A program made the translations under genes and the position numbers. Below the pieces are notes generated by a model. It made no database searches and was not told the DNA's origin. It saw nothing but the letters and a program-made list of their open reading frames with translations. Positions 17,268-24,817 of a stretch of 36,232 bases of DNA are shown here, one piece after another (positions within the stretch are counted from its first letter, which is position 1; every line of letters starts with the position of its first letter). Source of the DNA: Bacteroidales bacterium (lineage in GTDB: Bacteria; Bacteroidota; Bacteroidia; Bacteroidales; JAAYUG01); the NCBI GenBank assembly GCA_012517825.1, contig JAAYUG010000091.1, positions 1 to 36,232 on the forward strand, read 5' to 3'.

Positions 17268-17323
17268 TATCAGATTAAATTAACCGTTTTGCCAAGCGCA
17301 AGGTGTTTCTCATCATCCGGGTA

Positions 17324-17370
17324 AAAAAAGAGCACAAAGCCTGGTAGAAAACCAAAATCTTTGCGCTCTA
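17324..17370 (-). terminator. Rho-independent terminator after adk
   Basis: On the minus strand AGAGCGCAAAG (17370-17360) pairs with CTTTGTGCTCT (17340-17330), an 11-bp stem with a single G-U pair. The loop holds a further small TGGT/ACCA stem. Seven T residues follow. It isolates hpt-adk from obg. Confidence 0.85.
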
Positions 17371-17379
17371 TGTATCGTA

Positions 17380-17955
17380 TTATTTATGCTGGTCAATTAC
17401 ATCACAAAGCCTTTGAAAGATTTCGTCAATGGAACCTACACCATTGACGGGAAAGAATTTTTTCTGGGCTTCGTAATACCGGATTACAGGAGCGGTTTCC
17501 CGGTGGTATACACGGATCCGGTTTTCAATAACTTCAACATTCTGATCATCGGCCCTTCCTGATTCTTTTCCGCGGTTAAGAAGGCGTTTAACCAGTTCCT
17601 CATGCGGCACTTCAAGGGCAACCATCAGGGTTATGGAAGTATTTTTGCCTGTCAGCAGGGTATCAAGAGCCTCTGCCTGCGAGGTTGTGCGGGGGAACCC
17701 GTCGAAAATAAACCCGTTCACCTTCCCGTTTTCATCAAGTTTACGGCCTATCATTCCAATGACAACGTGATCGGGAACAAGTTCGCCCTTATCCATATAC
17801 CGTTTTGCTTCCTTTCCAAGTTCCGTCTGTGCAGCCAGTTCTGCGCGAAGAATATCGCCGGTGGAAAGATGGACAAGACCATACTTGTCAATCAGTTTTG
17901 CACTTTGTGTTCCCTTTCCTGACCCCGGAGGGCCGAACAATACTACATTCAACAT
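17380..17955 (-). CDS. adk: Adenylate kinase
   Basis: Adenylate kinase interconverts 2 ADP and ATP + AMP. The 191-residue protein shows Walker A FGPPGSGKGTQ at residues 7-17, the AMP-binding STGDILR near residue 32, FDGFPRT near residue 84, and the Arg pair in the LID/catalytic segment (RADDQNVEVIENRIRVY). The LID is the short form without the Cys4 zinc motif, typical of 190-residue types. It starts 12 bases after hpt stops and is followed by a strong terminator, so hpt-adk form a purine nucleotide unit. No missing residue seen. Confidence 0.95.
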   Translation of the reverse strand: MLNVVLFGPPGSGKGTQSAKLIDKYGLVHLSTGDILRAELAAQTELGKEAKRYMDKGELVPDHVVIGMIGRKLDENGKVNGFIFDGFPRTTSQAEALDTLLTGKNTSITLMVALEVPHEELVKRLLNRGKESGRADDQNVEVIENRIRVYHRETAPVIRYYEAQKKFFPVNGVGSIDEIFQRLCDVIDQHK

Positions 17956-17967
17956 ACCAAAACAGTT

Positions 17968-18516
17968 TTAACGTTTTTTTGATTCACTTTCAATATAAAC
18001 ATCAGGATGATTCCTTCCAAACCGGTTGTAATCAAGCCCGTACCCAACAATGAACTGCGGTGGAATTTCGAGCCCTACATAATCGGGCCGGAAACCCGGT
18101 TTACAGGCTTCCTTCTTAAAGAAGAGGGTGGCAATCTTAACTTCAGCGGGGTGATACGATTGCACAGCGGCCAGAATATGTTCAATGGTAATGCCGGTAT
18201 CAATGATGTCTTCCAGGATAACCACCGTTCTGTTGCTCAGGTCTTCATTGATTCCGATCAGGTCGTAAACTTCGCCGGTAGTTGATGAGGCAGAATACGA
18301 TGCCAGTTTAACAAACGAAATCTGGCAGGGTATGGTGAGATGCCGGCTCAGATCTGCAATAAACATGTAGCAACCGTTCAGCACTCCCAGAAAAATCACA
18401 TCCTTGCCTTTAAGGTCTTTGTTGAGCTGGCGGGCCATTTTTGATACGGCTCTCTGAATTCTGGCTGAAGGGATAAAAAGCCTGAACTCTTTATCCTGGA
18501 TATGGATTTTTTTCAT
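17968..18516 (-). CDS. hpt: Hypoxanthine phosphoribosyltransferase
   Basis: This enzyme salvages hypoxanthine and guanine with PRPP to IMP and GMP. The 182-residue product has LGVLNGCYMFIADL near residue 43, SFVKLASY in the flexible loop near residue 68, and the PRPP motif VVILEDIIDTGIT near residue 94. The base-contacting segment KPGFRPDYVGLEIPPQFIVGYGLDYN lies near the end. The start ATG is at the divergent junction with purE, 75 bases away. It is followed at 12 bases by adk. The identity as hypoxanthine rather than xanthine enzyme follows from the overall family, so symbol hpt is used. Confidence 0.94.
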   Translation of the reverse strand: MKKIHIQDKEFRLFIPSARIQRAVSKMARQLNKDLKGKDVIFLGVLNGCYMFIADLSRHLTIPCQISFVKLASYSASSTTGEVYDLIGINEDLSNRTVVILEDIIDTGITIEHILAAVQSYHPAEVKIATLFFKKEACKPGFRPDYVGLEIPPQFIVGYGLDYNRFGRNHPDVYIESESKKR

Positions 18517-18591
18517 ATTTTAGGCATTGTAATTTTTCCGTTGCGAAAATACGAATTCTGCCGAATTAACGGCTAACATAATTCTGATGCT

Positions 18592-19104
18592 ATGCAACCG
18601 CTGGTGAGTATAATAATGGGAAGTACAACGGACTATCCGGTGATGGAGGAAGCTGCCAAAGTGCTGAATGATCTGAAGATTCCCTTTGAAATCAATGCAT
18701 TGTCGGCGCACCGTACCCCTCTGCAGACCATTGAGTTTGTAAAGAATGCCTCGGGGAGGGGAGTGAGGGTTTTTATTGCCGGAGCAGGCGGCGCGGCTCA
18801 TCTTCCCGGAGTTGTTGCAGCCGTTACCCCCCTGCCCGTAATAGGTGTCCCGATTAAGTCGTCTATTTCACTTGACGGATGGGATTCGGTGCTTTCCATT
18901 CTTCAGATGCCTCCGGGCGTACCGGTCGCCACCATGGCACTGAACGGAGCAAGAAATGCGGGGATTTTTGCAGCCCAGATTCTTGCGCTCACCGACGGGG
19001 AGATCATGCAGCGGATGATTGCCTTCAAGGCCGACCTCGAGAAAAAGATCATCAAGGCCAACCAGGATCTGTCACAGATCAAATTTGATTACAAGGTGGG
19101 CTGA
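18592..19104 (+). CDS. purE: N5-carboxyaminoimidazole ribonucleotide mutase
   Basis: PurE (class I) moves the carboxyl group of N5-CAIR to give CAIR in de novo purine synthesis. The 170-residue protein has MGSTTDYPVMEEA at residues 9-21, SAHRTP near residue 38 (catalytic His), and GAGGAAHLPGVVA near residue 62. GVPIKSSISLDGWDSVLSI near residue 86 and MALNGARNAG complete the active site. It lies divergent from hpt, so the two purine routes are transcribed apart. A 16-base palindrome follows directly after the stop, then a gene for an outer-membrane protein in the same direction. Confidence 0.96.
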   Translation: MQPLVSIIMGSTTDYPVMEEAAKVLNDLKIPFEINALSAHRTPLQTIEFVKNASGRGVRVFIAGAGGAAHLPGVVAAVTPLPVIGVPIKSSISLDGWDSVLSILQMPPGVPVATMALNGARNAGIFAAQILALTDGEIMQRMIAFKADLEKKIIKANQDLSQIKFDYKVG

Positions 19105-19120
19105 TCCGCCGGCCGGCGGA
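19105..19120. repeat. Perfect 16-base GC-rich palindrome between purE and the barrel gene
   Basis: TCCGCCGG followed by CCGGCGGA is self-complementary without a spacer and begins directly after the purE stop. No T-tract follows, so it is not a classic terminator. It could be a mobile palindromic unit, a processing site, or an operator. Confidence 0.75.
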
Positions 19121-19140
19121 CTCCGGTTCACCGCACTGGT

Positions 19141-19956
19141 ATGGGCCGGAAAATTACTTTTCTGTTGTTTTTCTTTTGTGCAGTATGTATTCTGATACCT
19201 GCATACAGCCAGTATTTTCCTGCAGGTGCCCGTATCAGGGGAATGGCCGGTGCCGGGCTTCTGCTGGAAGATCCGTTCAGCGGATTCTGCAATCCGGCCG
19301 GACTGGCAGGGCTTAAAAATGCTGAAATTGCCGCATCGCATGAGATGCCTTACCTGATGAATGACTTGTCGGTAAGCAGTTTGACTTTCGCTTTCCCTGC
19401 AAGCCCCGGAGTGTTTGGATTCAATGGCTCCTCAGCAGGTTTTTCCCTCTGGAGAGAAACCAGGACAGGGGTTTCTTTTGCACGGAAATTTGGTTCCCGG
19501 TTCAGCGCCGGACTGCAAATCGACGGCTTTTTTGCAAGGGTTCCGGATGATATTCCTGTGCGGCCTGTATTTACCTGGGAGGCTGGCCTGCTCAGTCAGC
19601 CTGTAGCCGATCTGCTGGTAGGAGTTCATCTCTTCAATCCTTTACATGCCGACTATCCCGATACGCGAAACCAGCGTTTACCGGTAAGTTTTGCTTTCGG
19701 GGCGGGCTACAGGTTTGCAAAAAAATTCTTGCTGGCCGCTGAGGCAGAAAAAGACCTTCTATATCCCATTGCATTTCGTATTGGCATCGAGTACGAACCG
19801 GTTAAAAATGTCTTCCTTCGGTATGGTTATAATTCGGTAAACGGTTATGCCGCGGGCTTTGGGCTCCGCATCAGCCATTTTGTAATTGATGCGGCTTTTA
19901 CAAGGCATCTGCAACTGGGTTATACACCCTCTTTGTCTCTGGGTTATGTTTTTTAA
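19141..19956 (+). CDS. PorV/PorQ-like outer membrane beta-barrel protein
   Basis: The 271-residue protein starts with a signal peptide (residues 1-24, ending AYSQ). The mature N-terminus carries the PorV/PorQ-type motif: GARIRGMAGAGLLLEDPFSGFCN split over two elements, followed by PAGLAGL. This is the pattern in which a short helix plugs the barrel. Alternating aromatic/hydrophobic strands run to the C-terminal YVF, which ends in Phe as expected for BAM-dependent barrels. Families with this motif include FadL-like and type IX secretion partners, but no type IX genes are nearby, so a transport or structural role is only a guess. It follows purE by 36 bases and precedes the next barrel gene by 1 base. 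Confidence 0.78.
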   Translation: MGRKITFLLFFFCAVCILIPAYSQYFPAGARIRGMAGAGLLLEDPFSGFCNPAGLAGLKNAEIAASHEMPYLMNDLSVSSLTFAFPASPGVFGFNGSSAGFSLWRETRTGVSFARKFGSRFSAGLQIDGFFARVPDDIPVRPVFTWEAGLLSQPVADLLVGVHLFNPLHADYPDTRNQRLPVSFAFGAGYRFAKKFLLAAEAEKDLLYPIAFRIGIEYEPVKNVFLRYGYNSVNGYAAGFGLRISHFVIDAAFTRHLQLGYTPSLSLGYVF

Positions 19957-19957
19957 A

Positions 19958-22027
19958 ATGTATTCAATCCGGTTATTGTGCTTCAGAATATGTGTTGCCA
20001 TATCCTTATGGCTGCTTTCTCCGGTTATGGGGTCTTCCCAGGAAATAAACGATGTACCGGATGAAACAACGGAAAATGCAGCAGTTGAATCAACGGAGCG
20101 ATGGGAAGAATTTGAAGAAAATGAAGCCTTTGCAGGGAAGCTGGCCGATCTGCGTCTTCACCCGGTTCGAATCAATCAGGCTGATAAAGAGGAACTCGAA
20201 CGATTGTTCATGCTGAACGAGTTTCAGGTGCTGGCTCTTCTCGATTACCGCAAAACGTACGGGTCTTTTTCAAGTCCTTATGAACTGGCCAATGTTCCAG
20301 GTTTCTCAACAGATCTGGCAAGGCAGGTCAGCGGATTTGTAATAATTGAACCAGACAAATGGGATGTGCCCTCTGTAAAGGAAGCGTTTATGCAGGGGAA
20401 ACACACCCTGATTCTCCGGTTGCAGGAACCCATGCAGAAGCAGGCGGGTTACCGGGATGGATATTATCAGGGAAGTCCGCTGAAGTTTTACTTACGGTAT
20501 GCTTACCGGTACAATACATCTTTTTCAGCAGGGTATACCATGGAAAAGGATCCCGGAGAGCCGTTTCCTTATTTTCCGGCCGGAAGTCTGGCCGATTTTA
20601 CATCAGCCTATATAAGGACGGATCAGAACGGAATCCTGCGTCGTTTTGTTGCCGGAGATTATCAGCTTGCTTTCGGACAGGGACTTGTCATGTGGAATAG
20701 TTATGCAACAGGGAAAGGCAGCGGGCTTATTGACTTCCGGAGAAGGGCTGAAGGCATTTGCCGGTTTTCTTCAGCCGAAGAGAACAGATTCTTTCGGGGC
20801 GCAGCAGGAACTTTGGGGTTGGGAAATACGCAATTCTCCTTCTTTTTTTCCAGCAAGCCGGTTGATGCCAATGTTACCCGGTTTGACAGTTACAGCAATC
20901 AGGTACTCGAGTTTTCCAGTCTTCTGACGACAGGGTATCATGCAGCACCTGATGAAATACGTAACCGGAAAAGTGTGGATCAGACAGTAATCGGCATGAA
21001 TGCAACTGCCGCTTTTAGTGATTTCCGAATCGGGACAACATGGGTGCATTACAGCTTTGATGGTTTCTGGAGGCCTTATCCTGAGCCCTACAGACTGTAT
21101 GTTTTCCGGGGCCGAGAAAATACCGTTGGCGGAATCGACTGGCAATTTCAGCGCGGCGATTTTTTTCTGTTTGGTGAATGGGCTATGACATCGAACAAAG
21201 CAGCAGCGTGGAATGCGGGTTTTCTCCTGAAGCCTGACCCTGCTGTCATGGCTTCGGCAGGCTTAAGAAAATATGCTCCTGCGTTCAATAATTTGTTTGC
21301 AAGACCGTTCGGAGAAACATACAATGGTTCCAACGAGGAGGGAATCTATTGCGGCTTAGAGCTTCAGATTTTCCGGAATATCACTGTTAAAGGATACATT
21401 GACGTTTTTGCTTTTCCATGGCTGAAATATGAGGTTGATGCACCTTCGGAAGGATCGGAAAAAATGCTTCAGGTATCATGGAATCCCGAAAAAATGCTTT
21501 CCATGTCTTTAAGGTTCTCTGTTGAATCAAAAGAAAAAAACGGCATCTCAGACAAAAATGGTTTAACAGCTCTGAGTACTTACAATACCCGGAATGTCCG
21601 GTACTATCTGGAGCTCAATCCTTCAGAGGAGTGGAGTTTCAGAACAAGAATGTATGCCGGGATGTTTCATACGAACAACAGCAATGCAAAAATTTCAACC
21701 ATGTTGGCTGAGGATGTTCTCTGGAACCTTACGGGCAGGAAAGTGAGAATAACCATGCGATACGCCCTGTTCGATATTCCTGATTACGAGAGCCGTCTGT
21801 ATGCATACGAAAATGATGTACCTATGGTTTATTCCGTGCCTTCTTTTTACGGTAAGGGAACACGTATTTACATTCTGGGCCTTTTCAGGCCGGTTCGGTG
21901 GCTGGAAGCAGGCATCAAGATAGCCGGCACGTCGTTTTTGAACAGGTACGAAATAGGAAGCGGAGAAACCCGCATCGGAGGAAACAGAAAGACAGACCTG
22001 GGTTTTCAATTGCGCCTTTCCCTCTGA
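19958..22027 (+). CDS. Helix-hairpin-helix domain outer membrane protein
   Basis: The protein has 689 residues from MYSIRLLC. A signal peptide (about 28 residues, ending VMGSSQ) is followed by an acidic linker, then a ComEA-like helix-hairpin-helix region (INQADKEELERLF, then LLDYRKTYGSF, then LANVPGFS). The remaining 550 or so residues are rich in alternating aromatic strands and end in LRLSL, as in a large barrel. Proteins of this architecture are found in Bacteroidota and are unassigned to my knowledge. I used ATG 19958; in-frame alternatives at 19946 and 19886 lie inside the upstream gene. The one-base gap to that gene indicates co-transcription. DNA binding is suggested by the domain, not shown. 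Confidence 0.75.
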   Translation: MYSIRLLCFRICVAISLWLLSPVMGSSQEINDVPDETTENAAVESTERWEEFEENEAFAGKLADLRLHPVRINQADKEELERLFMLNEFQVLALLDYRKTYGSFSSPYELANVPGFSTDLARQVSGFVIIEPDKWDVPSVKEAFMQGKHTLILRLQEPMQKQAGYRDGYYQGSPLKFYLRYAYRYNTSFSAGYTMEKDPGEPFPYFPAGSLADFTSAYIRTDQNGILRRFVAGDYQLAFGQGLVMWNSYATGKGSGLIDFRRRAEGICRFSSAEENRFFRGAAGTLGLGNTQFSFFFSSKPVDANVTRFDSYSNQVLEFSSLLTTGYHAAPDEIRNRKSVDQTVIGMNATAAFSDFRIGTTWVHYSFDGFWRPYPEPYRLYVFRGRENTVGGIDWQFQRGDFFLFGEWAMTSNKAAAWNAGFLLKPDPAVMASAGLRKYAPAFNNLFARPFGETYNGSNEEGIYCGLELQIFRNITVKGYIDVFAFPWLKYEVDAPSEGSEKMLQVSWNPEKMLSMSLRFSVESKEKNGISDKNGLTALSTYNTRNVRYYLELNPSEEWSFRTRMYAGMFHTNNSNAKISTMLAEDVLWNLTGRKVRITMRYALFDIPDYESRLYAYENDVPMVYSVPSFYGKGTRIYILGLFRPVRWLEAGIKIAGTSFLNRYEIGSGETRIGGNRKTDLGFQLRLSL

Positions 22028-22061
22028 TGCGCAATGTAGGTCAAATCCATAGTTCTTGGGT

Positions 22062-23474
22062 TTACTGCAAATCGCCCCGGGAACGCATTACATTAAAAAG
22101 AGTTTGCTGAAAGTTTTCAGCCGGAGAAGGTGCCGGCGAAAGGATCAGCTTTCCGTCGGGCCCGATAAGAAAATATGTTGGGAAAGCCCTGATGTCATAC
22201 TCTTTTAGAATGTCAGGCTGTTGTCCGTAGTGAAGAAAGGTCCAGGAATAATCATTTTGGTTCAGAAAATCCGTCACTTTCTGAAGTGTCGGATCGGCCA
22301 GAATGGTGACGATTTCAAAATAGCCTTTCAGCTTTTTGTAGAGGGTATTCAGCATTTCAAATTCTTTAAGGCAACTGTAGCTGGAGCAGTAGCAAAAATT
22401 GAGATAGACATACCTCCCCTTAAAATCTTCGAGTGATTTGAAATTTCCCTGGCTATCCTGCAGCCGGAAGGAAGGAGGAGGGTAACCGGCCATCAGCCGG
22501 GTTACTTTTTTCAGGATGTTGGCCGCAACCGGGCGGAACATTACAACCTGTCCTTGCAACCTGAAGGAATCGAGGACATGAATTATGGCATTCCTGTTAA
22601 AACTGTTCCGGTAAAATTCATCATGGAGATTTTTCAGGATGACAAGGTCGCGCAAGGTGTCTCCTTTAAATACGTCATCGGCTGCAAGGATTCTTCGGAG
22701 TGTGGTATAGCTCTGCTTACGGTTTATAACATCGTAAATAGCTTTCCCGGTATCGGTTCTGCCAAAATAGGAAAAGTAGGAATCGTAAATTCTGTGAAAC
22801 AATTCCATGTATGCCGGGTTTTCAAACAGAACAGGATGATTCCTGAAATACATGGCCGAAAGGCTCCGGGCTTTGTACTGACTGGCAATACACCTGAGAA
22901 TAGCGGTCTTATATAAAAGGTAATCGGAAAAGTACGGATGGTTGATCCCATTAAAATGCCTGAGAATGGTTTCGACGGCTGTATCGGCTGATGCCGGATC
23001 GGGTGGACCGTAAACCGAAAGCGCAAACTGGCTGTAATAAGGGCCGTAAATACTGTCAAAACGGGTGATCAGGTGGTTCAGTTCGCGGGAATCTCCGGTC
23101 ACCGGCAGAAGATGCACTTCTTCCTCGGTAAAATACGGATTGAGCCGGTCTGCTTCCGTCTTATCAGCCCTGGGAGGGAGATTGATATGGTAGTCTTTTC
23201 CCGGTTCGGCATATAAATAAACAAAATATTTCCCCAGATGCCAGAAAACCAGGGAGGTTCGTTCCAATTGAAATTCCAGTGAGAAGCATCCATTGGCATC
23301 GGCAGTTGCTTCCGCCAGGATTTTTTCCTGATACGTGATATATTCCTCATAGGTTCTGAGGGAAATTTTGGAACCGGCATAACTGACTTCACATCCCGAA
23401 ATCTGCACGTTTCCGCCATATACAATAGCGACAGAAGCAAAACCTAACGACAGCACCAGCAGGAATCGGCTCAT
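22062..23474 (-). CDS. Exported thioredoxin-like (TlpA-type) protein with altered active site
   Basis: The 470-residue protein has a signal peptide (residues 1-20), a beta-rich N-terminal half (residues 21-120), a helical middle and a C-terminal thioredoxin fold (about residues 325-465). The fold shows PPSFRLQDSQGNF, YVYLNFCYC near 355-363, the cis-proline in IRAFPTYFLIGPDGK, and a final helix. In the place of CxxC it has S365-Y-S-C368. Only the second Cys is kept, while two other Cys lie just before (C361, C363). Classical disulfide exchange may be altered. It starts 6 bases after coaD stops and converges with the barrel gene. Confidence 0.82.
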   Translation of the reverse strand: MSRFLLVLSLGFASVAIVYGGNVQISGCEVSYAGSKISLRTYEEYITYQEKILAEATADANGCFSLEFQLERTSLVFWHLGKYFVYLYAEPGKDYHINLPPRADKTEADRLNPYFTEEEVHLLPVTGDSRELNHLITRFDSIYGPYYSQFALSVYGPPDPASADTAVETILRHFNGINHPYFSDYLLYKTAILRCIASQYKARSLSAMYFRNHPVLFENPAYMELFHRIYDSYFSYFGRTDTGKAIYDVINRKQSYTTLRRILAADDVFKGDTLRDLVILKNLHDEFYRNSFNRNAIIHVLDSFRLQGQVVMFRPVAANILKKVTRLMAGYPPPSFRLQDSQGNFKSLEDFKGRYVYLNFCYCSSYSCLKEFEMLNTLYKKLKGYFEIVTILADPTLQKVTDFLNQNDYSWTFLHYGQQPDILKEYDIRAFPTYFLIGPDGKLILSPAPSPAENFQQTLFNVMRSRGDLQ

Positions 23475-23480
23475 TCTCTT

Positions 23481-23945
23481 TTACTCTTTCAGATTGATGG
23501 CTTTTGGCACAAAGGGGGAAGCATCGCCTCCGTTGCGGATGATATCCCGCACAATGGATGAATTAATGGAACTGTGTTCCGGCATGGTAAGGAGAAAAAC
23601 AGTCTCAATTTCGGGGTGCAGGGCTTTGTTAACCTGAGCAATGGCCCTTTCATATTCAAAGTCAGCAGCTGTCCTCAGGCCCCTGAGGAGGTAACGGGCT
23701 TTCCGCTGCCGGCAAAAGTCGACTGTGAGGCCCGTATAGGTTGTAACTTCCACTTTGGGTTCATCCTGAAATACCTGCCGGATCCATTTCATTTTCTTTT
23801 CCAGAGGAAAGTAGCTGTCTTTCAGAACATTCTGGCCTACTGCGATGATGATTTTGTCGAACAATGGCAATGCTCTTCGCACGATGGATTCATGGCCGAT
23901 GGTAAACGGATCAAAGGATCCCGGAAATACAGCTATTTTTTCCAT
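23481..23945 (-). CDS. coaD: Phosphopantetheine adenylyltransferase
   Basis: CoaD transfers AMP from ATP to 4'-phosphopantetheine, the penultimate step in coenzyme A synthesis. From MEKIAVFPG the protein has 154 residues, the normal length. It shows GSFDPFTIGH (the T/HxGH nucleotidyltransferase motif) at residues 8-17, LLRGLRTAADFEYE near residue 86, and SSINSSIVRDI near residue 121, a slight variant of the SSSxVRE motif. ATG 23945 is preferred over 23966, which would add seven non-conserved residues. The downstream gene begins 6 bases later. Confidence 0.94.
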   Translation of the reverse strand: MEKIAVFPGSFDPFTIGHESIVRRALPLFDKIIIAVGQNVLKDSYFPLEKKMKWIRQVFQDEPKVEVTTYTGLTVDFCRQRKARYLLRGLRTAADFEYERAIAQVNKALHPEIETVFLLTMPEHSSINSSIVRDIIRNGGDASPFVPKAINLKE

Positions 23946-23999
23946 ACCATTAAAAATTAAAAGCACGTGTTGCAGAAACCGTATTATAATGATACAAAC

Positions 24000-24030
24000 C
24001 AGACGGTTAGCTTACACAGCCGGCCGTCTG
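24000..24030 (-). terminator. Hairpin after the LiaF-like gene
   Basis: CAGACGG (24000-24006) pairs with CCGTCTG (24024-24030) around a 17-base loop that may hold a short GCT/AGC stem. It lies between the LiaF-like gene and coaD. The minus-strand bases after it are GTTTGTAT, only weakly T-rich, so termination is uncertain. Confidence 0.4.
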
Positions 24031-24095
24031 ATCTGATATTGCCCTGCCTGATCGAACTTCGGTAAGGTTCTTTCAGGAATTCATCCGAAAGGTAG

Positions 24096-24635
24096 TTAAT
24101 ATTCCCTAATCTGCAAACCTCCAAAGACCACGTCGGCCTTGATAAAGAGGTGGGCAGAATCCTTTACGAAAGCCGGACTTTCATATTTAACGGAACCAAA
24201 AGCTGCATTATTGCCATTGGGCATTTCGGCTCCTCCAAATACGGCGTTGGCTTCAATACGAAGGGGAATGTCTTTGGATACCTTGATTTCCGTTGCTCCA
24301 AAAACTGTATGAATCTGCACAAGCATAGGTTCTGTGCCTTCGGGTTTAATGTCACGAAGATCAAATACGCCTTTTCCGAAGATAATGTTGTATTCTCCCG
24401 AGCCAACTTCCTCTCCTGTCCATCGTTTTTCACCGAAAATGACGTTATGCTCGCCTTCGGAATGAGTGGAAAGCACGTTGGTTCCCAGCATAATCCGGAT
24501 GCCGATCCAGATGAAGAGAAAGGCAAACAGAAACTTGAAAAGCGGAAAATCCACATTAAATATAACGCGGATAACAATTGAAATTCCAATGAGGATGAAC
24601 AATATCCCCCAAAATAATCCGGCACTCATTTTCAT
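24096..24635 (-). CDS. LiaF-like membrane protein (cell-envelope stress family)
   Basis: This 179-residue protein has two or three hydrophobic segments in residues 5-55 (LFWGILFILIGISIVI, then FKFLFAFLFIWIGI), followed by a soluble C-terminal domain. The domain has short strands marked by FG: NVIFGEKRW, YNIIFGKG, HTVFGATEIKV, NAVFGGAEM, and VVFGGLQI at the end. That is the repeating pattern of the LiaF C-terminal/DUF2154-like fold, which forms a right-handed beta structure. In Firmicutes LiaF damps an envelope-stress two-component system; no such kinase or regulator is near here, so the role is open. It follows lon by 182 bases in the same direction. The start could also be the ATG at 24629. 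Confidence 0.8.
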   Translation of the reverse strand: MKMSAGLFWGILFILIGISIVIRVIFNVDFPLFKFLFAFLFIWIGIRIMLGTNVLSTHSEGEHNVIFGEKRWTGEEVGSGEYNIIFGKGVFDLRDIKPEGTEPMLVQIHTVFGATEIKVSKDIPLRIEANAVFGGAEMPNGNNAAFGSVKYESPAFVKDSAHLFIKADVVFGGLQIREY

Positions 24636-24817
24636 GGTTTTTTAAGTTTATACGTTTGTCAGTAAATTTTATGGTGCTAAGATAGGGGATCCCTGCAACG
24701 GGATGCAATTGAATTCCGGTAAAACGGCGGTAGTAACCGGTAAACCAGATGTCCTGAAAGACCAACGTGCAAAATGCAGAAACGGGGATGCAAGAACAGG
24801 CCTGATGCGGGGGTAAT

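Noticed and set aside
19141-19956. A type IX secretion locus
   Set aside because: The PorV/PorQ-like protein alone is not enough; no other secretion component or C-terminal sorting domain was seen in the window.
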